The position numbers were made by a program, and so were the translations under genes. Positions 6,926-15,570 of a DNA stretch of 23,728 nucleotides are shown here, one piece after another. The notes below the pieces were generated by a model. That model was not told the origin of the DNA. It ran no database searches and saw nothing but the letters and a program-made list of their open reading frames with translations. The first letter of the stretch is position 1; the number at the start of each line of letters is the position of its first letter. Location of the stretch: assembly GCA_964425215.1 (NCBI GenBank), contig CAYRLW010000050.1:1-23728 (forward strand), read 5' to 3'. Source of the stretch: CAYRLW01 sp964425215. GTDB taxonomy: Bacteria > Spirochaetota > Spirochaetia > Treponematales > Breznakiellaceae.

Positions 6926-9900
6926 TTTCTCTACGGTTTTTACGCCTGGTGGGCTGGCATTTTTTCGACGACGTGGTGATTCCCATAGGGGAGGCTACCC
7001 TGTTCGCCGGGGACAACGGGTCGGGCAAATCTACCATTATCGACGGGATCCAATACGCGCTGGCGGCCAACCTGACAAAGATACGTTTTAACGCCGCGGC
7101 GGCGGACAAAAAAGCGGGCCGGACCCTGGAGGGGTACGTCCGGGGAAAGACGGGCTTGGAGTCGGGGGAGTACCTTCGGGACGATGCGGTGGGCCACGTG
7201 ATGCTCCAGTTCTCCAAGGGGGGGGAATACTTTTCCGTCGGGATCTGCGTGGAGGCTTTTAAGGACGAAGTTCAAGTCCGAGAATACCCCTGGATAGCCG
7301 ACGGGATCCCGGTTCTGGATATTCCGGTGGATGATGAAACGGGGGCCCCCTTTTTAGGCCGTCCGTTCCGGGACCGGATAAAAAATATGGGGGCCACGGT
7401 ATTCGAATCCAAACGGGAATATACCAGCGAGTTGACCCACCGCTTGGGGGTGTTCCGCCGAAACGCGGAGTTTAACCCCTATTTGGACGCCCTCATTCGG
7501 TCCGTCGGCTTTACGCCCCTCACGTCGGTGGACCGTTTTGTGTGCGATTACATTTTGGAAGAACGGCCGGTGGACGTTTCGGCCATGAAGTCCAACTTGG
7601 AAAGCTACAAGGAAGCGGAGGCCGAAGCGAACGAGACGATCAAAAAAATCGAGGCCCTGCAGAGGATCGTGGATACGGCGGCGGAATGGCAACAGCTTAA
7701 GCGGCTTTTGTTTTTACAGGAATATTTAAAAGTCCGCCTGGAGGCCGAATTGGCGGACAAAAAGCTCCGGACCACCAAAGAAAGGATCGGGGATCTGGAG
7801 GAAGAGCTGGAACGGCGAAAGGCCGCGGTGGAGAAAAAGCGGCAAGAACGGCGGGATCTGGAGGCGGCGCGCCGGGATACGGAAACGGCCCTGGCCCGGA
7901 ACGACGCGTACCTTTTGGTCCGATCCCTGCGGGAACGGCGGGAGGCCGTTCTGCGGGAATTGGAACAGGCCCGCCAGCGGCTGGACCGCTGGAACCTTTT
8001 GACCGATCAGGTGGCCGCGTTGTTAGAACGGCCCTGGGGAAAGGGTAAACGGAAGGACCTGGATCTGGAAGAGGAGCTTTCCCGGCTGGACCAGGAACGC
8101 TCCGCCTTAGCCTCTTCCCGTTCGGAGAACGAACGGGAGCAGAGGGAACTGGCGGGGGCGCTTTCGGAGCTATCCGGTGAATTGGTGGACCTGGAACGGG
8201 GCCTGGCCCGGTATCCCATCTCGTCCATGCGGTTACGGGAAGAATTAACCAAAAAAAACATACAAGCTTGGATCTTCGCGGACCTGGTGGAAGTGGCGGA
8301 GGCGGATTGGCAGAACGCCTTGGAAGGGTGGCTGAATACCCTGCGGTTTGCGGTTCTCGTGGAGCCCGATTCCTTTAACGACGCCCTGCGGATCTACGAT
8401 GCCCTGCCCCGGGAGGTGGCGGGGGTCGCCCTTCCAAATTTAAAGAAAATGGGAAATCCCGGCGTAAAACGGGGGGCCCTTTCGGAATTGATTCTCACCG
8501 AATCCCCCTACGCCCGGCAATACGCCGATTTTGTACTGGGGGACGTTATCCGTGCTACCCTGGAAACCCTTAGGGATTACGATAAGGCGGTTACCAAAGA
8601 CTGTATGACCTACTCCCGGCATACGGCAAGCCGTATAAAGGAAGAGGTCTACAACCGCTGGTACCTGGGCCGAGCGGCCCGGGAACGCCGGATCGCGGAA
8701 CTGCGGAAGGAACTGGACGTTCTCCGGGCTCGAGATGGGGCCTTAAAGACGGCCCTGACCGCTCTCCAACAGCGGGACGAGGTGATCAGCCGGGCGTACC
8801 GTACCCTGAACGAAATGCGTTCCCTGCGGACCGCCCGATCGGATATGGAAGAGCTGGCTTCCCAAATCGCCCAATTCGATAAGGATATCACCGCGGTGGA
8901 TCTGCGGGGCGTAAAGGACCTGGAAAGCCGCATCAGCGCCCTCACCGTGGCCATGGCCGACACGGACCGGCTTCTGCAAACCGAAATGGAGCAGATTGGC
9001 CGGGTGGAAAACGCCCTGGAAACCGCCCGGTCAAACGTGGTGGAGCAGGAACAGGACGCCCAACGGTTGGGTTCCCTGTTTCGGGATTTTTTTTTGGGTC
9101 AGGAATACTTGCGGGATGCCTGCGTGGCCTACTACAACGAACGAATCCAAGGCGGGGATCCAAAGATCATCCTGGATAATTACGAGGGAGCCGCCAAGGG
9201 AATCCGTACTCGCTTGGAACGGTCGGCGGATAATTATCGGAAGGCGGTCCAGGAGTACAATAACCGGTTCAACTCCCTGTTACCCTTCGATCCTGAACAG
9301 GAGTCCGAGGCGGAGGCCATAAAAAAACGGTTTGAGGATTCGGAACTTCCCGCCTACCGGGTAAAAATTACCCAAGCCCGGGAGGAGGCGGAACGGCAGT
9401 TTAAGGAGCACTTTGTGGCCCGTTTAAACGAGTACATCGAGGAGGCCCGGGAAAGTTTTAGGGAAATTAACGAAACCCTCAGGACCCTTTCGTTCGGGAG
9501 GGACCAATATCGCTTTACCTTGGAAGAGAGGAGCGACCGCCGGGGTCAGCTGGAGGTAATACGGAAGGCCGCAGAGATCAACGAGCTGGAGGGAGGGCTC
9601 TTCGCTTCCCTGGTGAATAACGAAGAGCGGCGAACCGTGGAAGCCCTTTTTGAAAAGATCCTGAGAAACGATTTGGACTCTAACGAGGTACGAAACCTCT
9701 GCGATTACCGGACCTATTTTACCTACGATATTAAAATGAGGGATATTACGGCGGTGGATCCCAAGACGGGGCGGCCTCCCGAACTGTCCCTTTCCCGGGT
9801 AATCCGAGAAAAATCCGGTGGCGAGGCCCAAACACCCTATTACGTGGCCATCGCCGCGGGGTTCTACCGGTTTTACAAGGACGAACCGGGCAAAACGATC

Positions 9901-10230
9901 CGCCTGGTCCTCTTTGACGAGGCCTTTAACCGGATGGACGACGAACGGATCGCCGTAGCTCTGGACTTCTTCCGCCGTTTGAACATGCAGATCGTAACCG
10001 CCGTTCCCACGGAAAAATTAGAAACCCTGGCGCCCCACATGGACACGGTGGTTCTGGTGGTCCGCCACGGATACCACGCGGTGGTTCGGGATTTTGTGGC
10101 AAAAAAGGAAAAGCCCAAGGGGGAAGAAGGTCGGCCAAAGGGAGCGGATACGGATAAAGTGGCCCCCGAGGAAGGGCCTCCGCGTAGTTCCGCACCCATC
10201 GAACCCCTTCTACCCCAGGAGGATCCATGA
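6922..10230 (+). CDS. jetC: Wadjet defence protein JetC (SMC/MukB-like ATPase)
   Basis: The 1102-residue protein has a split ABC ATPase head. Walker A is GDNGSGKST at residues 30-38; at the other end are the signature-like SGGEAQ (965-970) and Walker B LVLFDEA (995-1001, D999 and catalytic E1000). Between them are long coiled coils of charged heptads (about 227-430 and 585-900) separated by a globular hinge-like region (about 434-584). This is the architecture of SMC/MukB/RecN-type DNA motors. In Wadjet, JetC dimers with JetA and JetB extrude DNA loops and detect small circular DNA. The last 50 or so residues form a low-complexity tail rich in K, E, P and G. The ATG at 6922 overlaps jetB by ATGA, and its stop overlaps the jetD start in the same way. 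Confidence 0.92.
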   Translation: MISLRFLRLVGWHFFDDVVIPIGEATLFAGDNGSGKSTIIDGIQYALAANLTKIRFNAAAADKKAGRTLEGYVRGKTGLESGEYLRDDAVGHVMLQFSKGGEYFSVGICVEAFKDEVQVREYPWIADGIPVLDIPVDDETGAPFLGRPFRDRIKNMGATVFESKREYTSELTHRLGVFRRNAEFNPYLDALIRSVGFTPLTSVDRFVCDYILEERPVDVSAMKSNLESYKEAEAEANETIKKIEALQRIVDTAAEWQQLKRLLFLQEYLKVRLEAELADKKLRTTKERIGDLEEELERRKAAVEKKRQERRDLEAARRDTETALARNDAYLLVRSLRERREAVLRELEQARQRLDRWNLLTDQVAALLERPWGKGKRKDLDLEEELSRLDQERSALASSRSENEREQRELAGALSELSGELVDLERGLARYPISSMRLREELTKKNIQAWIFADLVEVAEADWQNALEGWLNTLRFAVLVEPDSFNDALRIYDALPREVAGVALPNLKKMGNPGVKRGALSELILTESPYARQYADFVLGDVIRATLETLRDYDKAVTKDCMTYSRHTASRIKEEVYNRWYLGRAARERRIAELRKELDVLRARDGALKTALTALQQRDEVISRAYRTLNEMRSLRTARSDMEELASQIAQFDKDITAVDLRGVKDLESRISALTVAMADTDRLLQTEMEQIGRVENALETARSNVVEQEQDAQRLGSLFRDFFLGQEYLRDACVAYYNERIQGGDPKIILDNYEGAAKGIRTRLERSADNYRKAVQEYNNRFNSLLPFDPEQESEAEAIKKRFEDSELPAYRVKITQAREEAERQFKEHFVARLNEYIEEARESFREINETLRTLSFGRDQYRFTLEERSDRRGQLEVIRKAAEINELEGGLFASLVNNEERRTVEALFEKILRNDLDSNEVRNLCDYRTYFTYDIKMRDITAVDPKTGRPPELSLSRVIREKSGGEAQTPYYVAIAAGFYRFYKDEPGKTIRLVLFDEAFNRMDDERIAVALDFFRRLNMQIVTAVPTEKLETLAPHMDTVVLVVRHGYHAVVRDFVAKKEKPKGEEGRPKGADTDKVAPEEGPPRSSAPIEPLLPQEDP

Positions 10231-11402
10231 CCGAACGGGATATCCTGCTCGCCTTCGCGGAACGGTACCCCCGGTCGGCCATGCGGACCGGAGGCAGGCC
10301 CCTCCGTCTGCGGGACTGGGAAAAACGGGATCCATCGATTACCCGCAGTGCCGAATCCCTGACCACCTTTCTGGAGACCATGGAAGCCCTGGAACGCCAG
10401 GGCCTTCTGCGGCTGGGCTGGTGGGGCCGGAAAAAGGGAGAACGGCTTGCGTGGGCTGAACTGGTAGATCCCGAACGATTGTTCCAACGCCTGGATCGAT
10501 CTACCCCCGATGACCTGGCTCTGGGCCTACGGAATTCGGCGAAGCGTTTGGTTCGCCAAACAGAAGGAAGGAATGACCGGGTCAGTCCGGACTTTTTCCG
10601 CATCGTGGTGGAACATTCGAATTCGCTTATAGACCTGGTAGATAGCTCCGACCTGGACGACCTGGCTACCCTGTTGTCCCAGGAGCCCGCTTTCTTTTCC
10701 GGCGTTCCCATCCGTTCCCTTTCCATACGGCTGTTCGGCGATTCAAAACGGTTGGAACGGCTCCTTCCCGTAGCCCAAAAGATAGCACGCCTGGGCCATC
10801 GCTTGGATCTTATTTCGGAGCTTCCCTCCCGTTCCTACCCGGAAGTATGGATTGGGGGCGCCCTGGAGTGTACCCCCGTCGATGGTTCTCCCTGGCGTAT
10901 CCAAAAGGGCCCCCAGGGCTTATCCCTAGCCCTGGTTCGGCAACTCCGATCCCTACGGCCCATCGGGGGAACCAGCGGCAAGATACTTTCGGTAGAAAAC
11001 AAGGAGACCTTTTACGCCCTCTGCGATTCCGCCCTTCCCTTTGACGCCTACGTGTACTGCGGCGGTCGGCCGAATCGGGCGGTTCGGCAAACGCTGACGT
11101 TGCTCCATCGGGAGGGCTATCGGATCTACCACGCCGGGGATCTGGACGCCGACGGGATTGCCATCCTGGGGGAACTGGGCCGCCTGGTGAACGCCCAACC
11201 CTTCGGCATGAACGTCCAAACCTTTGACCGCTACCTTCCCTACGCCCGGACCTTGGACGCACCGCTTCTGCGCCGCCTTGCGCAAATTCCCGAGGATACC
11301 CGGCAAATGGGGGGCATTGGCCCCCTTATGGAACGGATAGCCGCCACGGGCAAGGGGGTGGAACAGGAAATTATCGATTATTCCCAGGAACCGGTGGACT
11401 AA
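10227..11402 (+). CDS. jetD: Wadjet nuclease subunit JetD (TOPRIM, Spo11/topo VI-A-like)
   Basis: This 391-residue protein closes the operon; the ATG overlaps the jetC stop (ATGA) and is preceded by AGGAGG. The C-terminal half is a TOPRIM fold: a strand with the invariant glutamate in ILSVENKETF (E257; E260 nearby), then DAYVYCGGRPNRAV, and the metal-binding DxDxD in GDLDADG (D305, D307, D309). These are the catalytic residues of the JetD (DUF2220-like) family, related to the A subunit of topoisomerase VI and Spo11. The N-terminal half is a helical, arginine-rich region likely used for DNA and motor contact. JetD would cleave DNA held by JetABC. All the expected acidic residues are present, so the nuclease looks intact. 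Confidence 0.9.
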   Translation: MTERDILLAFAERYPRSAMRTGGRPLRLRDWEKRDPSITRSAESLTTFLETMEALERQGLLRLGWWGRKKGERLAWAELVDPERLFQRLDRSTPDDLALGLRNSAKRLVRQTEGRNDRVSPDFFRIVVEHSNSLIDLVDSSDLDDLATLLSQEPAFFSGVPIRSLSIRLFGDSKRLERLLPVAQKIARLGHRLDLISELPSRSYPEVWIGGALECTPVDGSPWRIQKGPQGLSLALVRQLRSLRPIGGTSGKILSVENKETFYALCDSALPFDAYVYCGGRPNRAVRQTLTLLHREGYRIYHAGDLDADGIAILGELGRLVNAQPFGMNVQTFDRYLPYARTLDAPLLRRLAQIPEDTRQMGGIGPLMERIAATGKGVEQEIIDYSQEPVD

Positions 11403-11411
11403 TGGAATAGA

Positions 11412-11447
11412 AAACGGGGCCCCGCATAGATAGAAACGGGGCCCCGC
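11412..11447 (-). terminator. Paired GC palindromes between convergent operons (terminator, best for the minus-strand operon)
   Basis: The 14-base sequence AAACGGGGCCCCGC occurs twice, at 11412-11425 and 11434-11447. Each copy contains the self-complementary CGGGGCCCCG, so the two copies can pair with each other as a 10-bp stem around a 12-base loop. Read on the minus strand the stem is followed by TTTTCTATT, an acceptable U-tract for terminating the purine operon that ends at 11479. On the plus strand (after jetD) no U-run follows. Confidence 0.7.
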
Positions 11448-11478
11448 GGGTAAATGTTCAGATCTCTCCGATAAGCTT

Positions 11479-12681
11479 TTAGACCTCCCGGGCTGTGTTC
11501 CGTTGGAGCAGGGCCGATAGGGTTTGGGCGGGGTCCTTCCGGCTACCCAAAAGAATCATGGCGGCGATGATGTAGGGTTTCCACCCCGCCTCCCGGTACG
11601 TTTGGTCCCGGTACCGGTCAAAGACCGACGCGGTTACCTCCCCCGCCTGGCAGGAGACGCCGGAAATATCCGCGGGAAGACAGTGCATGTACAGGGCCTT
11701 TCCCATTTTGGTCAACTTCATCCTATCTTCGGTACACTCCCAATCCTTAAATTGGGCGTTGTTCGCCAGGCACGATTTTTCCAAATCCTTTAATCCCGCC
11801 GTGTCGCCCTGGTGGAGCAGGGGTACCCGTTGTTGCATCACCTTGAAGGGGGCCCAACTCTTAGGGTACACCACATCCGCGTCCTTAAAGGCCTCGTCCA
11901 TGGTATGGACCTTGGTAAAGGAGCCCCCGGATGCCTTGGCCTGTTTGGCCGCCAGCTCTTCCACCTCGGGGATCAAATCGTACCCCTCAGGGTAGGCAAG
12001 GGTGATATCCATACCGAAGCGGCTGGCCAGGCCGATAATGCCCTGGGGAACCGAAAGGGGTTTTCCGTAGGAGGGCGAGTAAGCCCAGGACATGGCCAAT
12101 TTTTTACCCCGCAGTTTATCCAGCCCTCCGAAATATTCGGCCAGATGGAGCAGGTCCGCCATAGATTGGGTGGGATGGTCGATGTCCGATTGGAGGTTGA
12201 CCACCGTGGGGCGGTGGGGCAGAATACCTTCGGCGTAGGCTTCGTCCAGGGATTTTCCCACCTCCCGTTGGTACTTGTCCCCCTCGCCCAGGTACATATC
12301 GTCCCGGATCCCGATGGCTTGGGCCAAAAAACTAATCATGGTGGCGGTTTCCCGAACCGTTTCGCCGTGGGCGATTTGGCTTTTGCCTTCGTCCAGGTCC
12401 TGGACGTACAAGCCCAGGAGGTCTGCGGCGGAGGCGAAGGAAAACCGGGTTCGGGTGGAATTGTCCCGGAAATTGGAAACCGCGATCCCCGTATCCCAAA
12501 TGCGGCAGGAAACGTTTTCGTTCCGCAGACGCCGTAATATTTTGGCCACGTCAAAGGTGGCCTCCAATTCGTCCACATGTTTTTCCCAGGTTAACAAAAA
12601 ATCCTTATGGTACATATTGATTTTTCGTTGCCCCAGTGTGGCGATCATTTTGATCAGCTCGATAGCCTTCTGTCCTTCCAT
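11479..12681 (-). CDS. ygeW: Knotted carbamoyltransferase YgeW
   Basis: The 400-residue protein has carbamoyltransferase signatures: STRTR (75-79) for carbamoyl phosphate, HPTQS (169-173) and HCLP (333-336). It is about 80 residues longer than ordinary ornithine carbamoyltransferases and has the YgeW-type N-terminus and inserts (CRIWDTGIAVSNFRDN, AYSPSYGKPLSVPQG). YgeW proteins belong to anaerobic purine/urate catabolic clusters, where the enzyme is thought to act on a ureido compound (2,3-diureidopropionate has been proposed) and release carbamoyl phosphate, from which carbamate kinase can make ATP. The start at 12681 has AAGGAGG seven bases upstream. It is the last gene of the minus-strand operon; carbamate kinase is not in the window. 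Confidence 0.88.
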   Translation of the reverse strand: MEGQKAIELIKMIATLGQRKINMYHKDFLLTWEKHVDELEATFDVAKILRRLRNENVSCRIWDTGIAVSNFRDNSTRTRFSFASAADLLGLYVQDLDEGKSQIAHGETVRETATMISFLAQAIGIRDDMYLGEGDKYQREVGKSLDEAYAEGILPHRPTVVNLQSDIDHPTQSMADLLHLAEYFGGLDKLRGKKLAMSWAYSPSYGKPLSVPQGIIGLASRFGMDITLAYPEGYDLIPEVEELAAKQAKASGGSFTKVHTMDEAFKDADVVYPKSWAPFKVMQQRVPLLHQGDTAGLKDLEKSCLANNAQFKDWECTEDRMKLTKMGKALYMHCLPADISGVSCQAGEVTASVFDRYRDQTYREAGWKPYIIAAMILLGSRKDPAQTLSALLQRNTAREV

Positions 12682-12719
12682 GGGATTTCCTCCTTATGGT
12701 TCCCCGTTCTATTTCTTAT

Positions 12720-14099
12720 TTATGCCGTAATGCCGGCTTTTTTTAACAGTCTCTTCGACGCGGCGTTAGCCCCGTCCCGTATCGCATCCTCGTCCATCCC
12801 CGTAAGCCGTCCCTGCTCCACCACCGGCTTCCCGTTCACGATCACGTATTCCGCGTCGTGCCGGTATCCGCAGAAAAGGAGGGCCGCGATGGGATCGCTC
12901 TGGGCCCCCGCGTACTCCATCCGGTTTACGTTAAAGAGGGCCAAATCCGCCAGGGCTCCCGCCTCGATTTTTCCTGCCTGGTCAAAACCCAACATGGCCG
13001 CGCCCCCCTGGGTCGCCATGGAAAGGACCTCCCGGGCGGTGATTCCCGTGGACCCGTACCGGACCCTCTGCAAAAGCAGGGCCTGCCGGGCCTCGCCCAG
13101 CATATCGGAGCTGTCGTTGGAGGCGGAACCGTCCACCGCCAACGACACGGGTATCCCCCGGTCCAGCATTTCCCGGACCCGGCATATTCCCGACCCCAAA
13201 CGCATGTTGGAGGACGGACAGTGGGCGATTCCCGTCTTCGTTTTCGCCAGCAGGTCCAGCTCGTCATCTTGAAAGAAGATGCCATGGGCGTACCAGACGT
13301 CGCTTCCGATAAATCCCGTATCCTGCATCAGTTGCAGGGGCCGGCGGCCGTAGACCTGCACGCAGTACTCGTCCTCGTCGGCGGTTTCGGCCAAATGGGT
13401 GTGCAGGCGGACGGAGTATTTTCGACCCAATTCCGCCGCGTCCCGCAGGGCCTTTTCGGAAACCGTAAAGGGCGAACAGGGGGCCACAGAAATTTTCCGC
13501 ATGGCGTCCGGGGCGCTGTCGTGGTACCGTTGGATCGCCTCTTCGGTCTGGGCCAGGATCGTTTCCTCGTCCTGTACGGCCTTATCCGGCGGAAGTCCCC
13601 CGTCTTTTTTACTTCGGGACATGGAGCCCCGGGTAGGGGCAAACCGCATACCCAACTCGGTAGCGGCGGCGAATTGAAGCCCTGGTAGGTCCCTCGTAAA
13701 TCCCTGGGGGTGCAAATAGTGGTGGTCCGTCGTCAGGGTACAGCCGGTTTTTAAAAGCTCCGCCATGGCCAAACGGCTGGACCAGTACACCGCGTCCTCG
13801 TCCAGACCTTTCCAAATTTCGTACAGGTACACCAGCCAGTCAAAGAGCTTGGCGTTCTGTACCGCCGGTAGGTTTCGGGTCAGGGTTTGATAAAAATGAT
13901 GGTGGGTGTTCACCAAGCCCGGCAGAACCACGTGGTTATCCGCCCGAATTTGCCGGGCCCCCTGGGCCGCCTCGGGGGGTACCGTTCCGACAGCGACGAT
14001 CCGGTTTCCCTGGATCAGTATGTCGACCCCTTCTGCGCTGGTCCCGTCGGACAACAAAACCCGATAGCAATTTTTAAGTAGTATTTTTTCGATCGACAT
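12720..14099 (-). CDS. 8-Oxoguanine deaminase-like amidohydrolase (TRZ/ATZ family)
   Basis: The start at 14099 is chosen because GGGAGG stands a few bases upstream and MSIEKILLKNC gives a family-like N-terminal strand; an in-frame start at 14147 would overlap the upstream gene. The 459-residue enzyme shows the amidohydrolase metal ligands: HHH within VLPGLVNTHHHFYQTLTR (H66 and H68), HTHLAE (H233, H235, E238), AHG (H272) and the catalytic VDG (D323). The NTHHHFYQTLTR signature with the following LFDWLVYLYEIW matches 8-oxoguanine deaminases (8-oxoguanine + water to urate + ammonia) better than SsnA, the related enzyme found in the E. coli cluster. That would feed urate into the pathway of its neighbours. 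SsnA-like or other purine/triazine deaminase activity remains possible. Confidence 0.8.
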   Translation of the reverse strand: MSIEKILLKNCYRVLLSDGTSAEGVDILIQGNRIVAVGTVPPEAAQGARQIRADNHVVLPGLVNTHHHFYQTLTRNLPAVQNAKLFDWLVYLYEIWKGLDEDAVYWSSRLAMAELLKTGCTLTTDHHYLHPQGFTRDLPGLQFAAATELGMRFAPTRGSMSRSKKDGGLPPDKAVQDEETILAQTEEAIQRYHDSAPDAMRKISVAPCSPFTVSEKALRDAAELGRKYSVRLHTHLAETADEDEYCVQVYGRRPLQLMQDTGFIGSDVWYAHGIFFQDDELDLLAKTKTGIAHCPSSNMRLGSGICRVREMLDRGIPVSLAVDGSASNDSSDMLGEARQALLLQRVRYGSTGITAREVLSMATQGGAAMLGFDQAGKIEAGALADLALFNVNRMEYAGAQSDPIAALLFCGYRHDAEYVIVNGKPVVEQGRLTGMDEDAIRDGANAASKRLLKKAGITA

Positions 14100-14115
14100 A
14101 GGACCTCCCATCCTT

Positions 14116-15570
14116 TTAACGGTATCCCCAGGTAAGATTTTTACCAAAGCCGCCTTCGACTCGAATCCCCGGCATGTCGGCGTAGGGACCCGGTTTTGAA
14201 TCCTCCTCCTCGACGCTGTAGATCCGCCGGCCCCTAAGCCAGGTTGACTTTATACGCCCCCGGAGTATCATGCCGTCGAAGGGGGTGTCTTTTCCCTTGG
14301 AATACAGGTTCTTAGACTGAAAAACGTACTGTTCCTGGGGGTTTATAAGGCTAAAATCGGCGTCCTTCCCCACTTCTATGGAGCCCTTGCGATGGTCTAG
14401 GCCGTACCGTCGGGCCGCCGAAAGGCCAATGGCCTCTAGAAACCGTTGAAGACTCAGCCGGCCCGCCAAATAACCCTCGGAAAAAAGGTACGGGATCAGG
14501 GTCCCCACCCCGGGGATCCCTCCGTAATCGGTCCAAACGGAGCCGGTCCGTTTTTCTTCCGGCCGAGCGGGGGCGTGGTCGCTACTGACGAAGCCTATGG
14601 TTCCCCGACTCAACAGTTCCCACAGCCGTTTTTGATTGGCGTTCCCCTTGACCGGCGGGGCAGTTTTTAAGCTGGCCCCTTTTGTCTTAAAATCATCCCG
14701 GTTAAATGCTAAGTAATGGCTACAGGTTTCGCAGGTGGCCCCGGCGGCTGAAAGGGCCTCCGCCGCCTCGGCGGTGCTTACGTGGACCACGTGGAGGGTA
14801 CTCTCGTGACCCCGAGCCAAGGCCAGGGCCGCCGCGACGGCCATCAGTTCCGCCGCCTCGCTCCGGGATTCCACGTAATCGTCCCAGGACCCCCCTTGGC
14901 CGTGGAGACGCTTCAGGCGTTCGGTGGCTAGGGTAACGAAATTGGCATCCTCCGCGTGTAGGAGCAGGGGCCGGCCGAGCCGGGAGGCTTCGGTGATGGC
15001 CCATTCCAGTTCGTCGTAGTTTACCTGGGGAAAGGTGTCCATGCCGGACAGAAGATAGGCCTTAAAGCCCAATACCCGGTCCGTCAGGTCCTCCATGGCC
15101 CTGCTGATCCGGGATCGGTCCCTTTGGTTCCCCCCTGCCCTGCCGCCGGCCCCGGCGCTTGGGGTTCCTCCGGCGTTGGGAGAAGCCCCGGCGACCCCGC
15201 CGTAGAGGCCGTAATCCACCAGGGCCTGGGAACCGATGTGGGAAATTTTATTTTCCAGGGCCTGCAGAGATACCACCGGGGGCAGGGAGGTACAGGGCAT
15301 ATCGATTACCGTGGTGATGCCCCCCCGGGCCGCCTCGGCGCTCCCGTGAAGAAAATCCTCCCGTTCCGTAAAGCCCGGGGTGTCAAAGTGGACATGGGGG
15401 TCGATGCCCCCGGGAAGTATCCACAGACCCTGGGCATCTAAGCGGTCTTCGCCGTTCCGGGGCGTCAGGGTCGGCGCGATTTCCACAAACCGGCCCTCCT
15501 CGATCCGCAGGTCCGCGCGAAGGGGTTTTTCCCGGTTCGGCAGGGCTACCATCCCGTTTTGGACGATCAT
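14116..15570 (-). CDS. Hydantoinase/allantoinase/dihydroorotase-family cyclic amidohydrolase
   Basis: The 484-residue protein is a cyclic amidohydrolase: DPHVHF gives the HxH metal pair (H59, H61), GFKAYLLSG contains the lysine to be carbamylated (K170), and LLLHAED, LHVVHVSTAEAAEAL and SSDHAP supply the remaining ligands. DTPGFTEREDFLHGSAEAARGGITTVIDMP resembles allantoinase and related enzymes of xanthine dehydrogenase clusters. In this operon it probably opens a ring in the degradation of urate-derived hydantoins. A glycine/alanine-rich stretch at about 126-150, not expected in the family core, precedes the K170 strand. Its ATG overlaps the stop of the Mo-subunit gene by ATGA and has GGGAGG upstream. 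Exact substrate is undecided between allantoin, another ureido-hydantoin and dihydropyrimidine-type rings. Confidence 0.82.
   Translation of the reverse strand: MIVQNGMVALPNREKPLRADLRIEEGRFVEIAPTLTPRNGEDRLDAQGLWILPGGIDPHVHFDTPGFTEREDFLHGSAEAARGGITTVIDMPCTSLPPVVSLQALENKISHIGSQALVDYGLYGGVAGASPNAGGTPSAGAGGRAGGNQRDRSRISRAMEDLTDRVLGFKAYLLSGMDTFPQVNYDELEWAITEASRLGRPLLLHAEDANFVTLATERLKRLHGQGGSWDDYVESRSEAAELMAVAAALALARGHESTLHVVHVSTAEAAEALSAAGATCETCSHYLAFNRDDFKTKGASLKTAPPVKGNANQKRLWELLSRGTIGFVSSDHAPARPEEKRTGSVWTDYGGIPGVGTLIPYLFSEGYLAGRLSLQRFLEAIGLSAARRYGLDHRKGSIEVGKDADFSLINPQEQYVFQSKNLYSKGKDTPFDGMILRGRIKSTWLRGRRIYSVEEEDSKPGPYADMPGIRVEGGFGKNLTWGYR

Noticed and set aside
9926..10726. Minus-strand 266-codon open frame opposite jetC/jetD
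   Set aside because: Low-complexity S/R/P-rich translation lying across the jetC-jetD junction on the other strand; no ribosome site or motif.
11812..12537. Plus-strand 241-codon open frame opposite ygeW
   Set aside because: Mirror frame of a gene with clear carbamoyltransferase motifs; glycine/histidine-rich without a recognisable domain.
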